From Acanthopleura granulata (taxonomy: Eukaryota > Mollusca > Polyplacophora > Chitonida > Chitonidae): DNA of 64,000 nucleotides. Shown here in pieces: positions 1 to 11,804 of the stretch (positions within the stretch are counted from its first letter, which is position 1; every line of letters starts with the position of its first letter). The position numbers were made by a program, and so were the translations under genes. The notes under the pieces were generated by a model that had not been told where the DNA came from, did not search any database, and saw only the letters and a list, made by a program, of their open reading frames with translations. The stretch covers positions 40,609,477 through 40,673,476 of the forward strand of contig JABBOT010000080.1 of NCBI GenBank assembly GCA_016165875.1, read 5' to 3'.

Positions 1-2409
1 TTAATAGTAGCACTAAAAAGCCTACCTGTATTTGTATCATTTTCTTCCAAGTTCAAACACAATATATAATCATGTCTTGTGGTATAGCGCTGTACAGTAT
101 TTTGGATATTTTGCCACAGCTTTCTAATATTTTGTCGGAATATTGAATCGTGAAGTTCTGTAGTGTAATTATTGCTGTTTGTTGGAAGATAAAAGCTGTC
201 TGTGAGTTGCATTCATGTGGATATAGATTCAGTAGAAGGCACATTTGTAAGCATAGGCGTATTTATTCTGTAAGTACAAAAAAGACCTCTGATAGTGAGT
301 TCCTGTAGCTTAAGTGTAAATAGTACAGGTGTTTGTTAGAGAAATGTGAATAAATTCCAGGAGTTTACGTTGATGTTCAAGGAAAGATTTAAAGTTTTCT
401 AAATAATGACATGCTTTTATCTTAAAACACTTTTCTCTTTCCTTTAAAGTTTATTATTCTGCTTTACATGTATTTAGCATCAGTAGTTTTAGTTTATCCT
501 TCTCAGTTATATTATTAATACATTAACAGCAATCAGGCTACATTTATAGGCTATATTAATATGTTCAAGTCGATTTGCTTATCTAGAAGACTGCATATTA
601 GAATTTTTTAAATAAAATCTTTACTTCAACAGGTTTCTTACCATAAGTGCTTTTCCCCGGCTAAAAACAGTGTATCAAACTCTATTCTGAATGAAGTGTC
701 TTATTATGCTGGTTAGAAATTGATGCCTTCACAATATTACAAGTGATACAAATCCGCCTTACCACGCAGACAAGAGCGTTCAATGAGAGTTTTATCAATG
801 ATGTTTAATATAGATTGACATCTTTTGTACCTCTGTTCTTCTTTAAAATGAATAACTGGAAGCAAACACACCATCCCGGTTTGCTACACAATGATCCGAT
901 TTGTTGTTGGATCCCAAGAAAGGCATGAAGGTGAGGTGTGGCTAGTTATCGGAAATGGGAATATGTTTAGCGTCTGCATATAACCTCTGTTGATGTTAAT
1001 TGGCTGCATTAGCAAATGAAGCAGGCCGAGACACTTGACAGCCCCTGGGGGTGATTACAAAAGTTGTCTCATGCTAGATATCAAAATATTGTGCAGAGCA
1101 ATACCCGAGTTGAGGATCAGCAGATGAGCAAAGTTTTGATATCGGTGCCCTTCGTCTCCCATGAGTACCATCAACAATAAGGTTGTCGTTATGTATATGT
1201 TTGCAGATTAGATGCGCAAATGGACAAGACTAAGTTTATGCTGCGCTCTGATGTGGAGAGTGTGAATTAAAAATCATTTTCAGCATTATTGGTATATTAC
1301 AGGGATGATAAATTTGCTTATAAAATGTGGAGTACCCCCAAACAACCAGTACCCAATTTGTTTTGTAAAAACTCCATTTCAGAATATGCCAAAATCTGAT
1401 GACTTGGTACATGATATCTTGTATGTGTTGGCAACTGTACAAGCAAGCGTAACTTTATCTGGAAGGTCCCACCCATGAACACAAAGGTGCCTTTACTGTG
1501 ACTCAGTGACATCAACGGAGATAATTTAGTGGGGGCCTTGTGTAGTTGTTACAGGCTTCTGTCAGAATCTGTGATTTCATGACGTTTCAACTGGTCTTCA
1601 TGAGAAGCTTGAGAAGGGAAATATAAACAGTTTTAGTGGTTGACGAAGACAAGAAAATTAAGGGCTTAACTGTGTATTCTGGATAAAGTGTATAGGCACA
1701 TGCATTTGTCATTGTGTGTAAAAGTCATGTGTATTTATCCTTGTATTGATTTTGTGTAGATCACTTAGTTTTGTTATCTGTCAGTTGTCCCTGTTGCGCA
1801 GACCAAATGAATTTGACATTTTACATATAAAGACTCATCTACAATTTTGCATGCTTCCATTATCTGTGCCCTTATGAGCTTTTAAACCCAGGAAATGCAT
1901 AAAGCATGCTGATGGTTTCTCAGTAGTGGCATGGACGCATTTACTGGCTGACAGAGTTCTGTCAATAGATACGTGTGTGATGCAAACCTTAGCTAAATAT
2001 TGCTAAGTGCAGTGAGTCTCGTCGTTTAGCAGATGGATCAGGTAACTGTGTTCCTTTGTTACCTTTGCATTACTAGTACACTTCACCAATATCTGCTGTA
2101 ATGTCATAGACTGTGTGAGGTTTTTCATGGCCCTGTTACATAGTTGAATATATGTCGTCTACGGTGCCTCCCTTAATGGGGGTGACCCCCATGTTACCAC
2201 AACATTACCTGCAATGCCCTCACTTATCAGGTCACTGACCCCTCACTACCCTAATATTACCTGCTGTACCCTCAGTTAACAGATGTGATCCCTTACAAAT
2301 TACATTAACTTCAGAAGCCTTAATTAACAGGTGTGACCAATCATTTTCTGATATGATTTGCTGTACATTCACTTCACTTGTGCAACGTTTCCATATCCTG
2401 TCGTTACTG
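1..2409. other. Non-coding, intron or upstream of exon 1
   Basis: AT-rich sequence conserved in copy B (22238-24619). About 2165-2350 holds loosely repeated 50-bp segments around TTACCTGCNNTACCCTCA. No exon of the missing N-terminal PH part was recognised. Confidence 0.7.
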
Positions 2410-3210
2410 GGAGTCTGTGTGAATGTATGAGTGATTAGTTGTACACTGAATGTCCTTGTGCATATGTACATGTAATTACTGAAAGTCCCAGTGTGTATGT
2501 GAGTTCAGAGAGACAGTGTGAATGTATGAGGGAGTGGTTGTACACTGAATGTCCTTGTGCATATGTACATGTAATTACTGAAAGTTCCAGTGTGTATGTG
2601 AGTTCAGAGAGACAGTGTGAATGTATGAGGGAGTGGTTGTACACTGAATGTCCTTGTGCATGTGTACATGTAATTACTGAAAGTCCCAGTGTGTATGTGA
2701 GTTCAGAGAGACAGTGTGAATGTATGAGGGAGTGGTTGTACACTGAATGTCCTTGTGCATATGTACATGTAATTACTGAAAGTTCCAGTGTGTATGTGAG
2801 TTCAGAGAGACAGTGTGAATGTATGAGGGAGTGGTTGTACACTGAATGTCCTTGTGCATGTGTACATGTAATTACTGAAAGTTCCAGTGTGTATGTGAGT
2901 TCAGAGAGACAGTGTGAATGTATGAGGGAGTGGTTGTACACTGAATGTCCTTGTGCATATGTACATGTAATTACTGAAAGTCTCAGTGTGTATGTGAGTT
3001 CAGAGAGACAGTGTGAATGTATGAGGGAGTGGTTGTACACTGAATGTCCTTGTGCATATGTACATGTAATTACTGAAAGTCCCAGTGTGTATGTGAGCTC
3101 AGAGAGACAGTGTGAATGTATGAGGGAGTGGTTGTACACTGAATGTCCTTGTGCATGTGTACATGTGTATGTGAGTTCAGAGAGTCATTGTGAATGTATG
3201 GGAGTGCATG
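2410..3210. repeat. 99-bp minisatellite, copy A allele (about 7.7 units)
   Basis: Units start at 2439, 2538, 2637, 2736, 2835, 2934, 3033 and 3132. Each contains TTGTACACTGAATGTCC and AGAGAGACAGTGTGAATG. 99 is divisible by three, so long frames stay open on both strands (33-residue repeats). These are not taken as genes. Confidence 0.97.
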
Positions 3211-4646
3211 TACTTGCACTAAATATCCCTGTGCTTTTACTTACATAGAGCTGAACATGAATGTAGTCAGACATATACACCACATGCAGATGAAGGAAAA
3301 TTGTAGGACTGCAAATTTATTGATAAACTTTCAGTAAACAGAGAGATGCTTGACTGCATTGGATTTCAACAGGTGGGTAAACGTAACTGATGATGGAGCT
3401 TGGTAGGCGTACAAGTACCTGACTGTATGTTGAGCGTGGATTCTGATAGATGTTGGGTTGTACAAACAGAGCCTACTGACCCGACGCCGGCTTTCCACAC
3501 AGTTGTGACGGGACAGCCCATTAGGGGTGGGATGATTTGCAGAACCAATGAGGAGGCATTGGGTAATGAGGGGAGTAGGGGTGATATGCTTCCTGCTGGT
3601 AGTGTTTACAGACGTGCTACTCGTGTCTTCCTCGGCTATTCAGATGGAACAATCACTTGCCAGTGATTTATTAAGGATCAATAGTTTTCAGGACATTGTC
3701 AGGTTTATGTAAGGGTCGCGTTTGTGCCAGTCTATATACATGACCATATCAGCTGCCTTATGTGGTAATTCGAGCAAGGCCTCTGATTGATCTGTTTTGT
3801 TATACATATCATTCTCGGACCTCTAAAAATTCATTTGAGGTCCTGATGCAAGTTACAAGTTATTATGCAAAAGTTGTGTACTGTATATTTATCGAACTAA
3901 CTGGCTTCACAAAGGGTTATAACCTTGTTTCTATACTGACACATAGTATTATTTGCGTGTGTGTAGTGTTATGTATGTAGGGACGTTTTTAGTGCTTTTA
4001 ACCTGAGACATTCAAAAAGAAAATAATACAACTGTCAATATATGTCAGAGAAACCTGAAATACATGTAAATTTTCGGTAGGGTATTACTACTTAAGACTC
4101 GTACCAGCAATTAGCAGAGGTGTGGATTGACCAGGGAGGTAAACACTGCATTTATTGCATGTAAATCGCGGGTAGATGCATAATGTGTACTTAACATGTA
4201 CATGTGTCTCTGAAAGGATGACCATTGAGAGGAAGATAAGAGAAATTTGCATTAATACACATGGAGCATTTACTCAGGCCATCAGCACGAAATGAAACAT
4301 CAAAGTTGAATCAAGAGTGTGATGAAAGGAATGTGCGTGATTTCAAAGACAGTGGTTGTGATAGCTTCTGAGATTAAAAACTTTGCCACAGATTGTTACA
4401 AATTGTGTATTTAAACAGAACAAGTGAAACATGGCAAGACATAAAACAACATGGTGAGGTAAACATGATGCATGTCATTCAGTATGCAAAAAGCAAAAAA
4501 TAAATCTCTTTTCCCAGCTTTGCATGAACCAGATATACGCATGTGTCCGTGTACTTGACTTGACAAAATCTTTGATGATTGAAACTGAGCAGAGATGTTA
4601 CGAAAAGAAATAAACTATGAGAAATAACAGGCAGATGTTGATGTAT
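3211..4646. other. Intronic DNA, includes an unassigned 88-codon frame
   Basis: Mostly AT-rich. About 3400-3666 is less AT-rich and holds an open frame starting MVGVQVPDCMLSVDSDRCWV that I do not recognise. It is kept open in copy B (27292-27558) with two amino-acid differences. No splice or promoter evidence ties it to a gene. Confidence 0.5.
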
Positions 4647-4647
4647 A

Positions 4648-4805
4648 CAAAGTATACTTATTTGATTGGAATTTTATGTATACTGGGCAGTATTTCACTG
4701 ATGTAACAAGGGCCAGTAGTCTTGAGGAAGCCCACAACCATCCCCAGTTTGCTGACAGACCTCCCCATGTGTGGATGAAGAGGAAGAGTCATTGCATTGT
4801 GCTAG
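4648..4805 (-). mobile_element. Decayed SINE copy, copy A
   Basis: TTATTTGATTGGAATTTTATG, then TATTTCACTGATGTAA, CCCACAACCATCCCCAGTTTG and GAAGAGGAAG match in order the full SINE at 5318-5590, with internal deletions. Present at 28518-28672 in copy B. Confidence 0.75.
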
Positions 4806-5317
4806 CACACTAATATAGTGAACATGTGGGTGTAATACTTGGATGCACATCAGTTACTTGTATGTATGTTCCCGCAGAGGAGTAAATAGCTGCCGTCATT
4901 ATGTACAACTGTACAGTTCTAAGGGCCCTCAAGCAGCACATCTAATGACAGTAACATTATTAAGCATTATACCAGAGAGATAATTTGGGATTCAGAGAAC
5001 TTCATGTATGTGTGCTTGTGACATACCAGCCTTGATGATGTTTCATGGAGGCATATGTGAGGCAACCAGGTCACATGTTATTTTTTGTATGTGTGTCTGT
5101 ATATTTGGGTGGGTGTTTTTTTTACTGTACATGTAGGATAGGCTAATTAAAGCAGTTACTTGGTCAGAACATTATTGTGCTTTTTTTTACATATTTTGAT
5201 GGGGCCCTAGGCCCACTACCTTGATATCGTTAATTCTGTGTAGAATATATAATGAAGAAACCTCATTGATATGTTTTTATTATAAATTACAATAAATACA
5301 GGTGACTGTTTACTTTA

Positions 5318-5590
5318 TTTATTTATTTATTTATTTATTTGATTGGTGTTTTACGTCATACTCAAGAATATTTCACTTGTATGACGGCAGCCAGCATTAT
5401 GGTAGGAGGAAACCGGACAGAGCCAGGGGGAAACCCACGACCATCCACAGGTTGCTGGCGAACCTTCCCATGTATAGCCGGAGAGGAAGCCAGTATGAGC
5501 TGGTCTTGAACTCGCAGCGACTGCATTGGTGGGAGGCTTCGGGTCATTGTGATGCGATAGTGCGCTAACCGACTGAGCCACAGAGGTGCA
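5318..5590 (-). mobile_element. Full-length tRNA-derived SINE, copy A
   Basis: On the minus strand it starts CCTCTGTGGCTCAGTCGGTT (A-box-like) followed by GAGTTCAAGACC (B-box-like), a conserved body and a tail ending ACACCAATCAAATAAATAAA. It is flanked by a perfect 13-bp target duplication ACTGTTTACTTTA (5305-5317 and 5591-5603). This SINE type is common in molluscs and relatives. It is short and carries no protein. Confidence 0.93.
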
Positions 5591-5603
5591 ACTGTTTACT
5601 TTA

Positions 5604-6430
5604 ATACTTAATACTTAATTTCTTCCTTCTAAACAATAATATCCTGGTGGAAACTAAGAAAGTCAATTTTTTTTATTCACATTTCTCAAATTTGGATCAC
5701 ATAATTATGCACTCACATGAATATGTACATACATTTTTCTTATCTTTGCCAAGGAGGAATTTTAACACATTTTCATATCTCGTACCTGTATATAACATAT
5801 ATACATGCACATTTACATCAGAGGTGTAACACTGTTTTCTGGTGATGAAAACAGTAACTTGTTCCATACTTAATAAGCGGAGTAGAAATGAGTGTTCTGA
5901 GAATTACAAGTGCTTTTTCCTGATCAGATTTTGAGATTTAGCCAGTTCTTTACATGTATTCACCTGTGTTGTATTTCAAACAAAATTAGAGTTTAGTGTT
6001 GGGAATTCTGGGAAGTACATGTATCGTGTGTTTGTGTGAAGCAGTGTTTGTAATGGTCATCATGTATCAGACTTCATGTGGTCTGTCAGAGTTAAGCTTT
6101 GAAACTTCCTCCCACAGTCACAGCCGTACATGTAGTTTCTGATTCAAGTTTTAAAACTTTCTTCCTGTTAAATTTCATGTCGCCAATGGAACAGTTTCAG
6201 AGTGACAGACATGCCTGAAACTGACTTAAACATTGACACTATGCATGACAGTGAGATTCCTCAGAGTTTGGCTTGACCACACACCCACCCTGCAGCTTCA
6301 TGTAGGTGTCTTTCCCTATAAAGCTGACGCTAACTGAAATACATGTATAATCCCATCTACATTTGTGGTCTGATCCACAAGCTTCAAGTAAAGAGTGCGT
6401 TATATAAGTGCATACACCACAGCAGTCACT
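5604..6430. other. Intronic DNA, nothing recognised
   Basis: AT-rich, several TACATGTA octamers (for example 5951, 6016, 6127). No exon or element seen. Confidence 0.6.
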
Positions 6431-6606
6431 GTGAGCTTGTGCTGGCTTCCTCTTCGGCCGTATGTGGGAAGGTCTGCCAGCAACCTGCGGATGCTCGTGG
6501 TTTCTCCCTGGCTGTGCTCGGTTTCCCCCTACCATTATGCTGGCTGCCGTCGTATAAGTGAAATATTCTTGAGTACGGCGTAAAACACCAATCAAATAAA
6601 TAATAA
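6431..6606 (+). mobile_element. 5'-truncated SINE, copy A
   Basis: Lacks the tRNA head. Starts in the body (GTGCTGGCTTCCTCTTCGG) and runs through GAAATATTCTTGAGTACGGC to an A-rich tail. Copy B holds it at 30285-30463. Confidence 0.9.
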
Positions 6607-7119
6607 ACCAGCACATCCTTGATCGAAATTAAGAGCTGTTGGTCTCTCTTGGCTGACCTGTCACCTATCAACATTTTAATGCAATTACCATTTGACTCCA
6701 CCTGCCTACATGTATGAATAGTCATCTGAAAGTATGGCTTCTTCAAGATGGTATACATTTATAAACAAAAATTATTCAACAGTTTGGTAATGTTTACCTT
6801 TTATATTTAATTGAAGGACCGACTAATACAGAGTAATACCAGTAGATCTCAAAGAATGTGAGGCCTGATGACCAATGACAATTTGAAATAGTCACTTTAT
6901 TTGCAAGTACGGTATTTCGACCCCCGATTTGTTGTTTTTGTTACAAAATAGGATTATGTAAATTGCATCGTACATGGTCTGATGGCATCTGTGTCTTCGA
7001 ACTACTGTTGATGCCTTTATTTTAGTGCCTCTGACTGAAGTTACCGCACACTGTCCTCCAGATAAAATTTCAGCTTCTTGAAGTGTAACGTCCAATTTTT
7101 CTCTTTTCTTTACTTTTAG

Positions 7120-7269
7120 TGAATTTGAGAGAAGTGAAGGATGTTCGGCCTGGACGAACCTCCAAAGACTTTGAGAAATGGCCTGATGAACTGAGGAGGA
7201 CAGAGAAGGGATGTGCTTTTGTTTTGTTTTATGGAAGTAATTTCAAGTTAAAGACTCTTTCACTTGTTG
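7120..7269 (+). CDS. PLCG1: PLCG copy A exon 1: PH domain, C-terminal half
   Basis: Acceptor TTTTAG, donor GTAAGT. Starts with two bases of a split codon, then reads [17 protein letters not shown], matching the IREIKEIRPGKTSRDF stretch of PLCG1, and ends KTLSLV. The upstream exon carrying the first PH strands was not found in 1-7119. Confidence 0.93.
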
Positions 7270-7930
7270 GTAAGTGCCCTGGGGATCCCCCACACCCCCT
7301 GCACCCTCCCTTAGTTTAAAATTAGCATGTTGACTCTGCAAATCCAAAAGTCAATTTATTTCATGAAAACTCAATACAAAATTTGTCTAAAATTCAATTT
7401 TCTGATATTTCTTGTTGTGGTTACCACAACAAGAAAGTGGTCAGAAAAACCCCTGAAGCACACATATAAATTGCTTTAAATATGTAAACTCCTATTTTGG
7501 ACAATGCTACATTTGCAAGGGTAGCATCTAAAATTGCCTTTGTGTGTTCAAATGAGCTAATAGAGTAAATGTTGATCTGCCTTCATCTGTGAATTACATC
7601 AGCAGAATATTTGAACATATGTTTCACCTAAACTTGAGCTCTTTTCCTTGATTTCAATTGATTTATCTGCCTCCTAGCACCACTTACCTGGTCTCTTACA
7701 TGTAGGTTTGTGAGTTACATGAGTTTTTTGTAAAGTTTATGTCTTGTCAGAACAGCTTAAGTGTTGGTATCAGACGTGTCAGCAAGGCCTTTATGTACAT
7801 TTGAAAGCTCATTTTTGGCAGGCTAAACTTGAGGTGAAATACAATAAGGCCTGATTGTGATATCTTTGTGATTGTTGACGGTGTCATATATGTGTGTGTT
7901 ACGTTTCATGGGGCTGCTTTTATCCTTCAG

Positions 7931-8024
7931 CCTCAGCACCAGATGAGTACACAAAATGGCTGCGAGGGTTGGAGTTCCTGATAAAGGAAACGGCTGCAGC
8001 TGCACATCCAATCATTGTGGAGAG
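7931..8024 (+). CDS. PLCG1: PLCG copy A exon 2: PH domain C-terminal helix
   Basis: Acceptor CTTCAG, donor GTAAGT. Encodes [19 protein letters not shown], the closing helix of the PH domain with its conserved Trp, ending IIVE plus a split Arg codon. Confidence 0.93.
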
Positions 8025-8198
8025 GTAAGTCAAGAGTAACGAGGAATGCATCATCTACTTGTATACCTACTTGTATGTATGTCCTAAGGTAATTGTGGTT
8101 ATCTATCTGAATGCATGATAAGGATTATCTTTGCATTTGTAGTTAGAGTGCACTACATCATTGGGGAAAATATGAAAACACAAACATTGTACAGTACA

Positions 8199-8384
8199 TA
8201 CTGTTCACCTAGGCGTCCATGGACATGTATAGGTGAGCCGAAATTCCAAAACACTGTACATGCTGTTCACTTAGGCATGCCTGGACATGTACAGGTGAGC
8301 CGAAATTCCAAAACACTGTACATGCTGTTCACTTAGGCATGCATGGACATGTACAGGTGAGCTGAAATTCAAAGACACCTACAC
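8199..8384. repeat. 62-bp tandem repeat, three units (copy A)
   Basis: Units contain CTGTTCACTTAGGCATG and GGACATGTACAGGTGAGC. Copy B has two units (31968-32090), so this is another length difference between the copies. Confidence 0.85.
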
Positions 8385-8638
8385 TTACATGTACCCATGA
8401 TATCATCCATTTACATGTGTATGTGTGCCCAAAATTGCAATACTCCTACATATGTGCTCATGGCACCCTACTTGTCTACAGTTTTGTGCACCTACTTGTG
8501 CATGTACCCTGGTGATGTGCATTGATTTATATTTGCGTATTTAGAGAAGGAATATGTCTGTACCTGTGTGGACCAGGATAATTCAACCTGTTAGACCTGC
8601 ATTCTCATTCTCTTTTTTTTTTCCTTTTCTTTTTTCAG

Positions 8639-8680
8639 ATGGTTGCGAAGAGAATTTTATCTGATGGAGAAACAGAATTG
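8639..8680 (+). CDS. PLCG1: PLCG copy A exon 3: PH to EF-hand junction
   Basis: A 42-nt exon after a long pyrimidine tract ending TTTTTCAG, with a GTAAGT donor. Encodes [13 protein letters not shown], matching WLRKQFYSVDRNR of PLCG1. Copy B differs at donor position +5. Confidence 0.9.
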
Positions 8681-9240
8681 GTAAGTATGTTAATATGGGA
8701 TGCTTGCTGGTGTGATGAGGAGGTTGGCGGGGGGGTTGGCTGTGTGATGAGGTCTACCTTAAGATTACTTAAATATGAATAAGATTATTCCTCTCTACTT
8801 TACATGGAAGTACAGTAAGATTGAATTGACCGCACAAACAACAGGGGATTGCCAGGACGCATGAAGGGTAGGTTCAGTCCCACCCTTGGAAAGGACATTT
8901 GTGGACCTCTCCCCTCCCCCACTCCCCCCCATTCCTGGGGTTTTGGTGACAGTATCTCCTTGACAATGCTTGTGTGGCTGTTTGTGCAGTCTAACATTTG
9001 TTGAAGACCACTTGTGTGTCAGTACGACATGCATGGGAATATTTGTCTGTAACTAGATGAATCCTAATTCAAAACAGACCGCCACTGAATGAAATGAAAT
9101 ATTCTTGAGTAATTCCAAGTTTGTAATAGTTGAATCCACAACTACATATTAGTCACTTTTGTAATACCTCTTTTGTCGTGTTCATGCTAAGCCCTTTGAC
9201 TGATTACTGGACTGCAAAATCTGAAGATCCTGAAGAATCC

Positions 9241-9393
9241 ACATTCACGTACAGACAGACATGCACGTACAGACAGACATTCACGTACAGACAGACATGC
9301 ACGTACAGACAGACATGCACGTACAGACAGACATTCATGTACAGACAGACATGCACGTACAGACAGACATGCACGTACAGACAGACATGCATA
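9241..9393. repeat. 18-bp tandem repeat, copy A
   Basis: About eight to nine units of CACGTACAGACAGACATG in intron 3. Confidence 0.93.
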
Positions 9394-9838
9394 TACATGT
9401 AGCTACATGAAGAAACACATGGAAGTCAAGCCTTGTTTCGGTGTCTTACATGTAGGCCTACATACAGACGTGGTAGTTTGACAAAAGTTACTCAGGCCTG
9501 TGCGTGTCTAATGTCCAGTTGTGTGCGGTAAAGCTGATTTGCTCTGAGTAACCTAGGCAGTATGAAAGGCCCTGCCTGAGACACAACTGATAGTATGGTA
9601 CCGTATGTGAAATGTACGTGTAAGCAGCATAAAGTGCAGTACCTCGCACTATTGTGCCCGCAACTGGTGAGGTTCACTGTGTGCATCTGTCGCCTTCTGA
9701 GATAGAACAAATTTATAATCAAGTACTCTACCTGCCTTAAGTCTCCCAGGGATTTCAGTACCCTATTGATTATAAAACTCTTAGATTCAGGATTCAGTTG
9801 TACTTATTACATGTATGTTGTTATTTTTCTCTCCAAAG

Positions 9839-9920
9839 CATAACTCTGAAAGATGCCAAAGCCTGGATGCCACGACTGAACCTCAAGATTTCCAACAGTC
9901 AACTGCGAGTTAGATTCCAG
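9839..9920 (+). CDS. PLCG1: PLCG copy A exon 4: EF-hand region
   Basis: Acceptor CCAAAG and an unusual donor GTCTGT. Encodes [19 protein letters not shown] and ends VRFQ, aligning to the SAKDLKNMLSQVNYRVPN stretch. Phase fits both neighbours. Confidence 0.9.
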
Positions 9921-10106
9921 GTCTGTTCCACCATGGCTTTGTTTGTCTTCAGATATCTACAAACAGTCACATATTGAGGGCATTGCATATTCACACACGA
10001 TAAGCTTTTTATGTCCAGATTGAAGTACTGGCCGTCCACCAGTATTATGTCAGAATCTTGCAGATTAATGTTAGCTTTACTGTCTTTAGTGATAGCTTTA
10101 CCATCC

Positions 10107-10185
10107 TCTGGCCATAACACCGATCGCCATTGTATAAATGAAAAATTATCGAGTATGGACTTCATTAACGATGAAATAAATTAAA
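10107..10185 (+). mobile_element. SINE 3' remnant
   Basis: CATTGTATAAATGAAAAATT then GAGTATGG and GAAATAAATTAA align to the SINE tail (CGTCGTATAAATGAAATATTCTTGAGTATGGC). Also in copy B near 33827-33905. It explains part of a minus-strand open frame here. Confidence 0.55.
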
Positions 10186-10359
10186 TGTTGTGCGCAGATG
10201 GTAATTATAGAGGTTGTATGGTAAATTCATTCATACTTGCACATATATATCAGCATTGTTCTCGTGTTGATTTTTTGTTTGCTGTCATTGTCAGTGTTTT
10301 TAACCAGTGTCAGGGAGTATTACATTTCTAAATAGTTTTATATCATTTATACATTATAG

Positions 10360-10440
10360 GAGGTTGACTCAGGAGGAAAAGGAGAAATTGAATTCTCAGA
10401 GTTTTCAAAACTGTATGCCAAACTTGTATATGCACCTTCT
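10360..10440 (+). CDS. PLCG1: PLCG copy A exon 5: EF-hand region
   Basis: Acceptor TTATAG, donor GTAAGT. 27 whole codons reading [19 protein letters not shown], the loop and exiting helix of an EF-hand-like unit (compare SGDITYGQFAQLY). Confidence 0.92.
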
Positions 10441-10844
10441 GTAAGTATTCTCAATTCTGACAGATATATGTGTGTTTTTTAAGCACTTAACTGACTATGT
10501 TCTAGAACTACCTTTTTTTTTTGATGGTGTATAACGTCACTGTGAGATACACCATTTTAACACAGCCTTATTTCTGCTTGTAAGCCATGCCTCTGTCATA
10601 TTTAAAGTTACCTGACGCTTGAGTGGAAGGCCTGTGCATTTGATGGATTTAACACGCGGCAGAAAGAATATGAGTCAGATCTGTAGTGTCACATTTCACC
10701 TGAGCTGGTTGACTGGAAACAGGAAAAACCCTGTAAACATCAGACATGTATGCAGCAGTCAATTATAAAATGGCAGATTGCTTTTCTGTGAATTTGTCAG
10801 GAAAATAAGTATGATCAAGGATAAATTCCTTTATGTTTCCCCAG

Positions 10845-10891
10845 GTGATGATAGATTATTTTGCCCTGTTCATTGACCAAGCACATGATGT
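10845..10891 (+). CDS. PLCG1: PLCG copy A exon 6: EF-hand region
   Basis: A 47-nt exon with acceptor CCCCAG and donor GTAAGT. Encodes [15 protein letters not shown] plus a split Val codon completed by exon 7. Confidence 0.88.
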
Positions 10892-11086
10892 GTAAGTATT
10901 CGAATTGTGGTGGTTACATTATAACTTCATGAATCATTGTGATACCTTCCTGACTGCATCAGACATTGTCAGTTTTCTATTAAATTTTTCATTTAAATTA
11001 ATCTTGTTCTTGCTCATTAGTGTGGATAGAGATTCTCTCAAGTTGCTTGCTTTTATCTTTTATTCATTTATTTATTTTTGTTTCAG

Positions 11087-11138
11087 GATGAAAATAAAGT
11101 TTGAAAAATTTCAGCATTTCCTTGCCCAAGAGCAGAAG
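11087..11138 (+). CDS. PLCG1: PLCG copy A exon 7: EF-hand region
   Basis: A 52-nt exon with acceptor TTTCAG and donor GTTAGT. Encodes [17 protein letters not shown], matching VSLPEFQQFLLDYQ of PLCG1. Confidence 0.9.
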
Positions 11139-11702
11139 GTTAGTGTGTTGAATTCAGTGGCTGAAAATAGTTCAAAGGCAGTCAAACCTACATTTGGATT
11201 GAGATAGGGAAATAACCCTTGGATTTCAGAGAAAAAGTTTGGATATGGTTTAAGGGAAAGGTTTTATGTTGAGCCATGAATCAGTTGGCTTGAATTGTAC
11301 ATAGAGGAGTGGAAAATGATTGTGAAAAAAAAGCCTTCAGAGTAAACAACTGAGAAATGGTTAACGTAATTTTTAGTTGGGACTTTTATTATTGAGCTTT
11401 CATTTTGGCCCACACAAAAAAATTGCTGATTGAGCAAGGAGAGAATGAACCCAGTAAAGAACAGATTGTATATCCATGGTGCATTGAGGAAATCATTATT
11501 GTGTGTATAATTTACAATTTTTTCAAATATTAAAAAGTTTGTTGTTCATGTGTGAGATGTCATATTTTCATGTCAGAATTTCTACATTCAGTGTTTATAT
11601 GTATATGCTGTTTTACTGGGAGACATGGACATTGTCTCTGATCAGAAAGACCTGAAAATACGCAGCTGTGTAAAACCTACTTGCATGCTGTGATATTATC
11701 AG

Positions 11703-11804
11703 GACCCCAATGCAACTGATGTGAACTATGTGAAGAAGATCATTGATGATTTCTTAGAGGATGCATTTAGAGCAGCACGAGGGCTGTATTTTACTGATGA
11801 TGAG
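11703..11804 (+). CDS. PLCG1: PLCG copy A exon 8: EF-hand region
   Basis: Acceptor TATCAG, donor GTAAGA, 34 whole codons. Encodes [20 protein letters not shown] and ends LYFTDDE, equivalent to the PYFFLDE of PLCG1. Confidence 0.92.

Noticed and set aside
2439..3248. Long open frame of 33-residue repeats (and its minus-strand partner), also in copy B
   Set aside because: It is the 99-bp minisatellite. It is open in both directions only because the unit is a multiple of three, there is no start context or splice evidence, and unit number differs threefold between copies.
3400..3666. Possible missing first exon of PLCG (88-codon frame)
   Set aside because: The translation does not resemble the start of a PLC-gamma PH domain and has amino-acid changes between copies, unlike the true exons. 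Kept only as an unassigned frame.
6239..6616. Minus-strand 125-codon frame (and 30150-30470)
   Set aside because: It runs through the truncated SINE. Shared SINE residues explain its recurrence.
9899..10165. Minus-strand 88-codon frame identical in both copies (33619-33885)
   Set aside because: It overlaps exon 4 in antisense and a SINE tail remnant. No recognisable protein, and identity over this stretch is matched by neighbouring intron.
10516..10556. Inverted repeat GATGGTGTATAACGTCAC...GATACACCAT as a regulatory hairpin
   Set aside because: Short arms, altered in copy B, and no context suggesting function.
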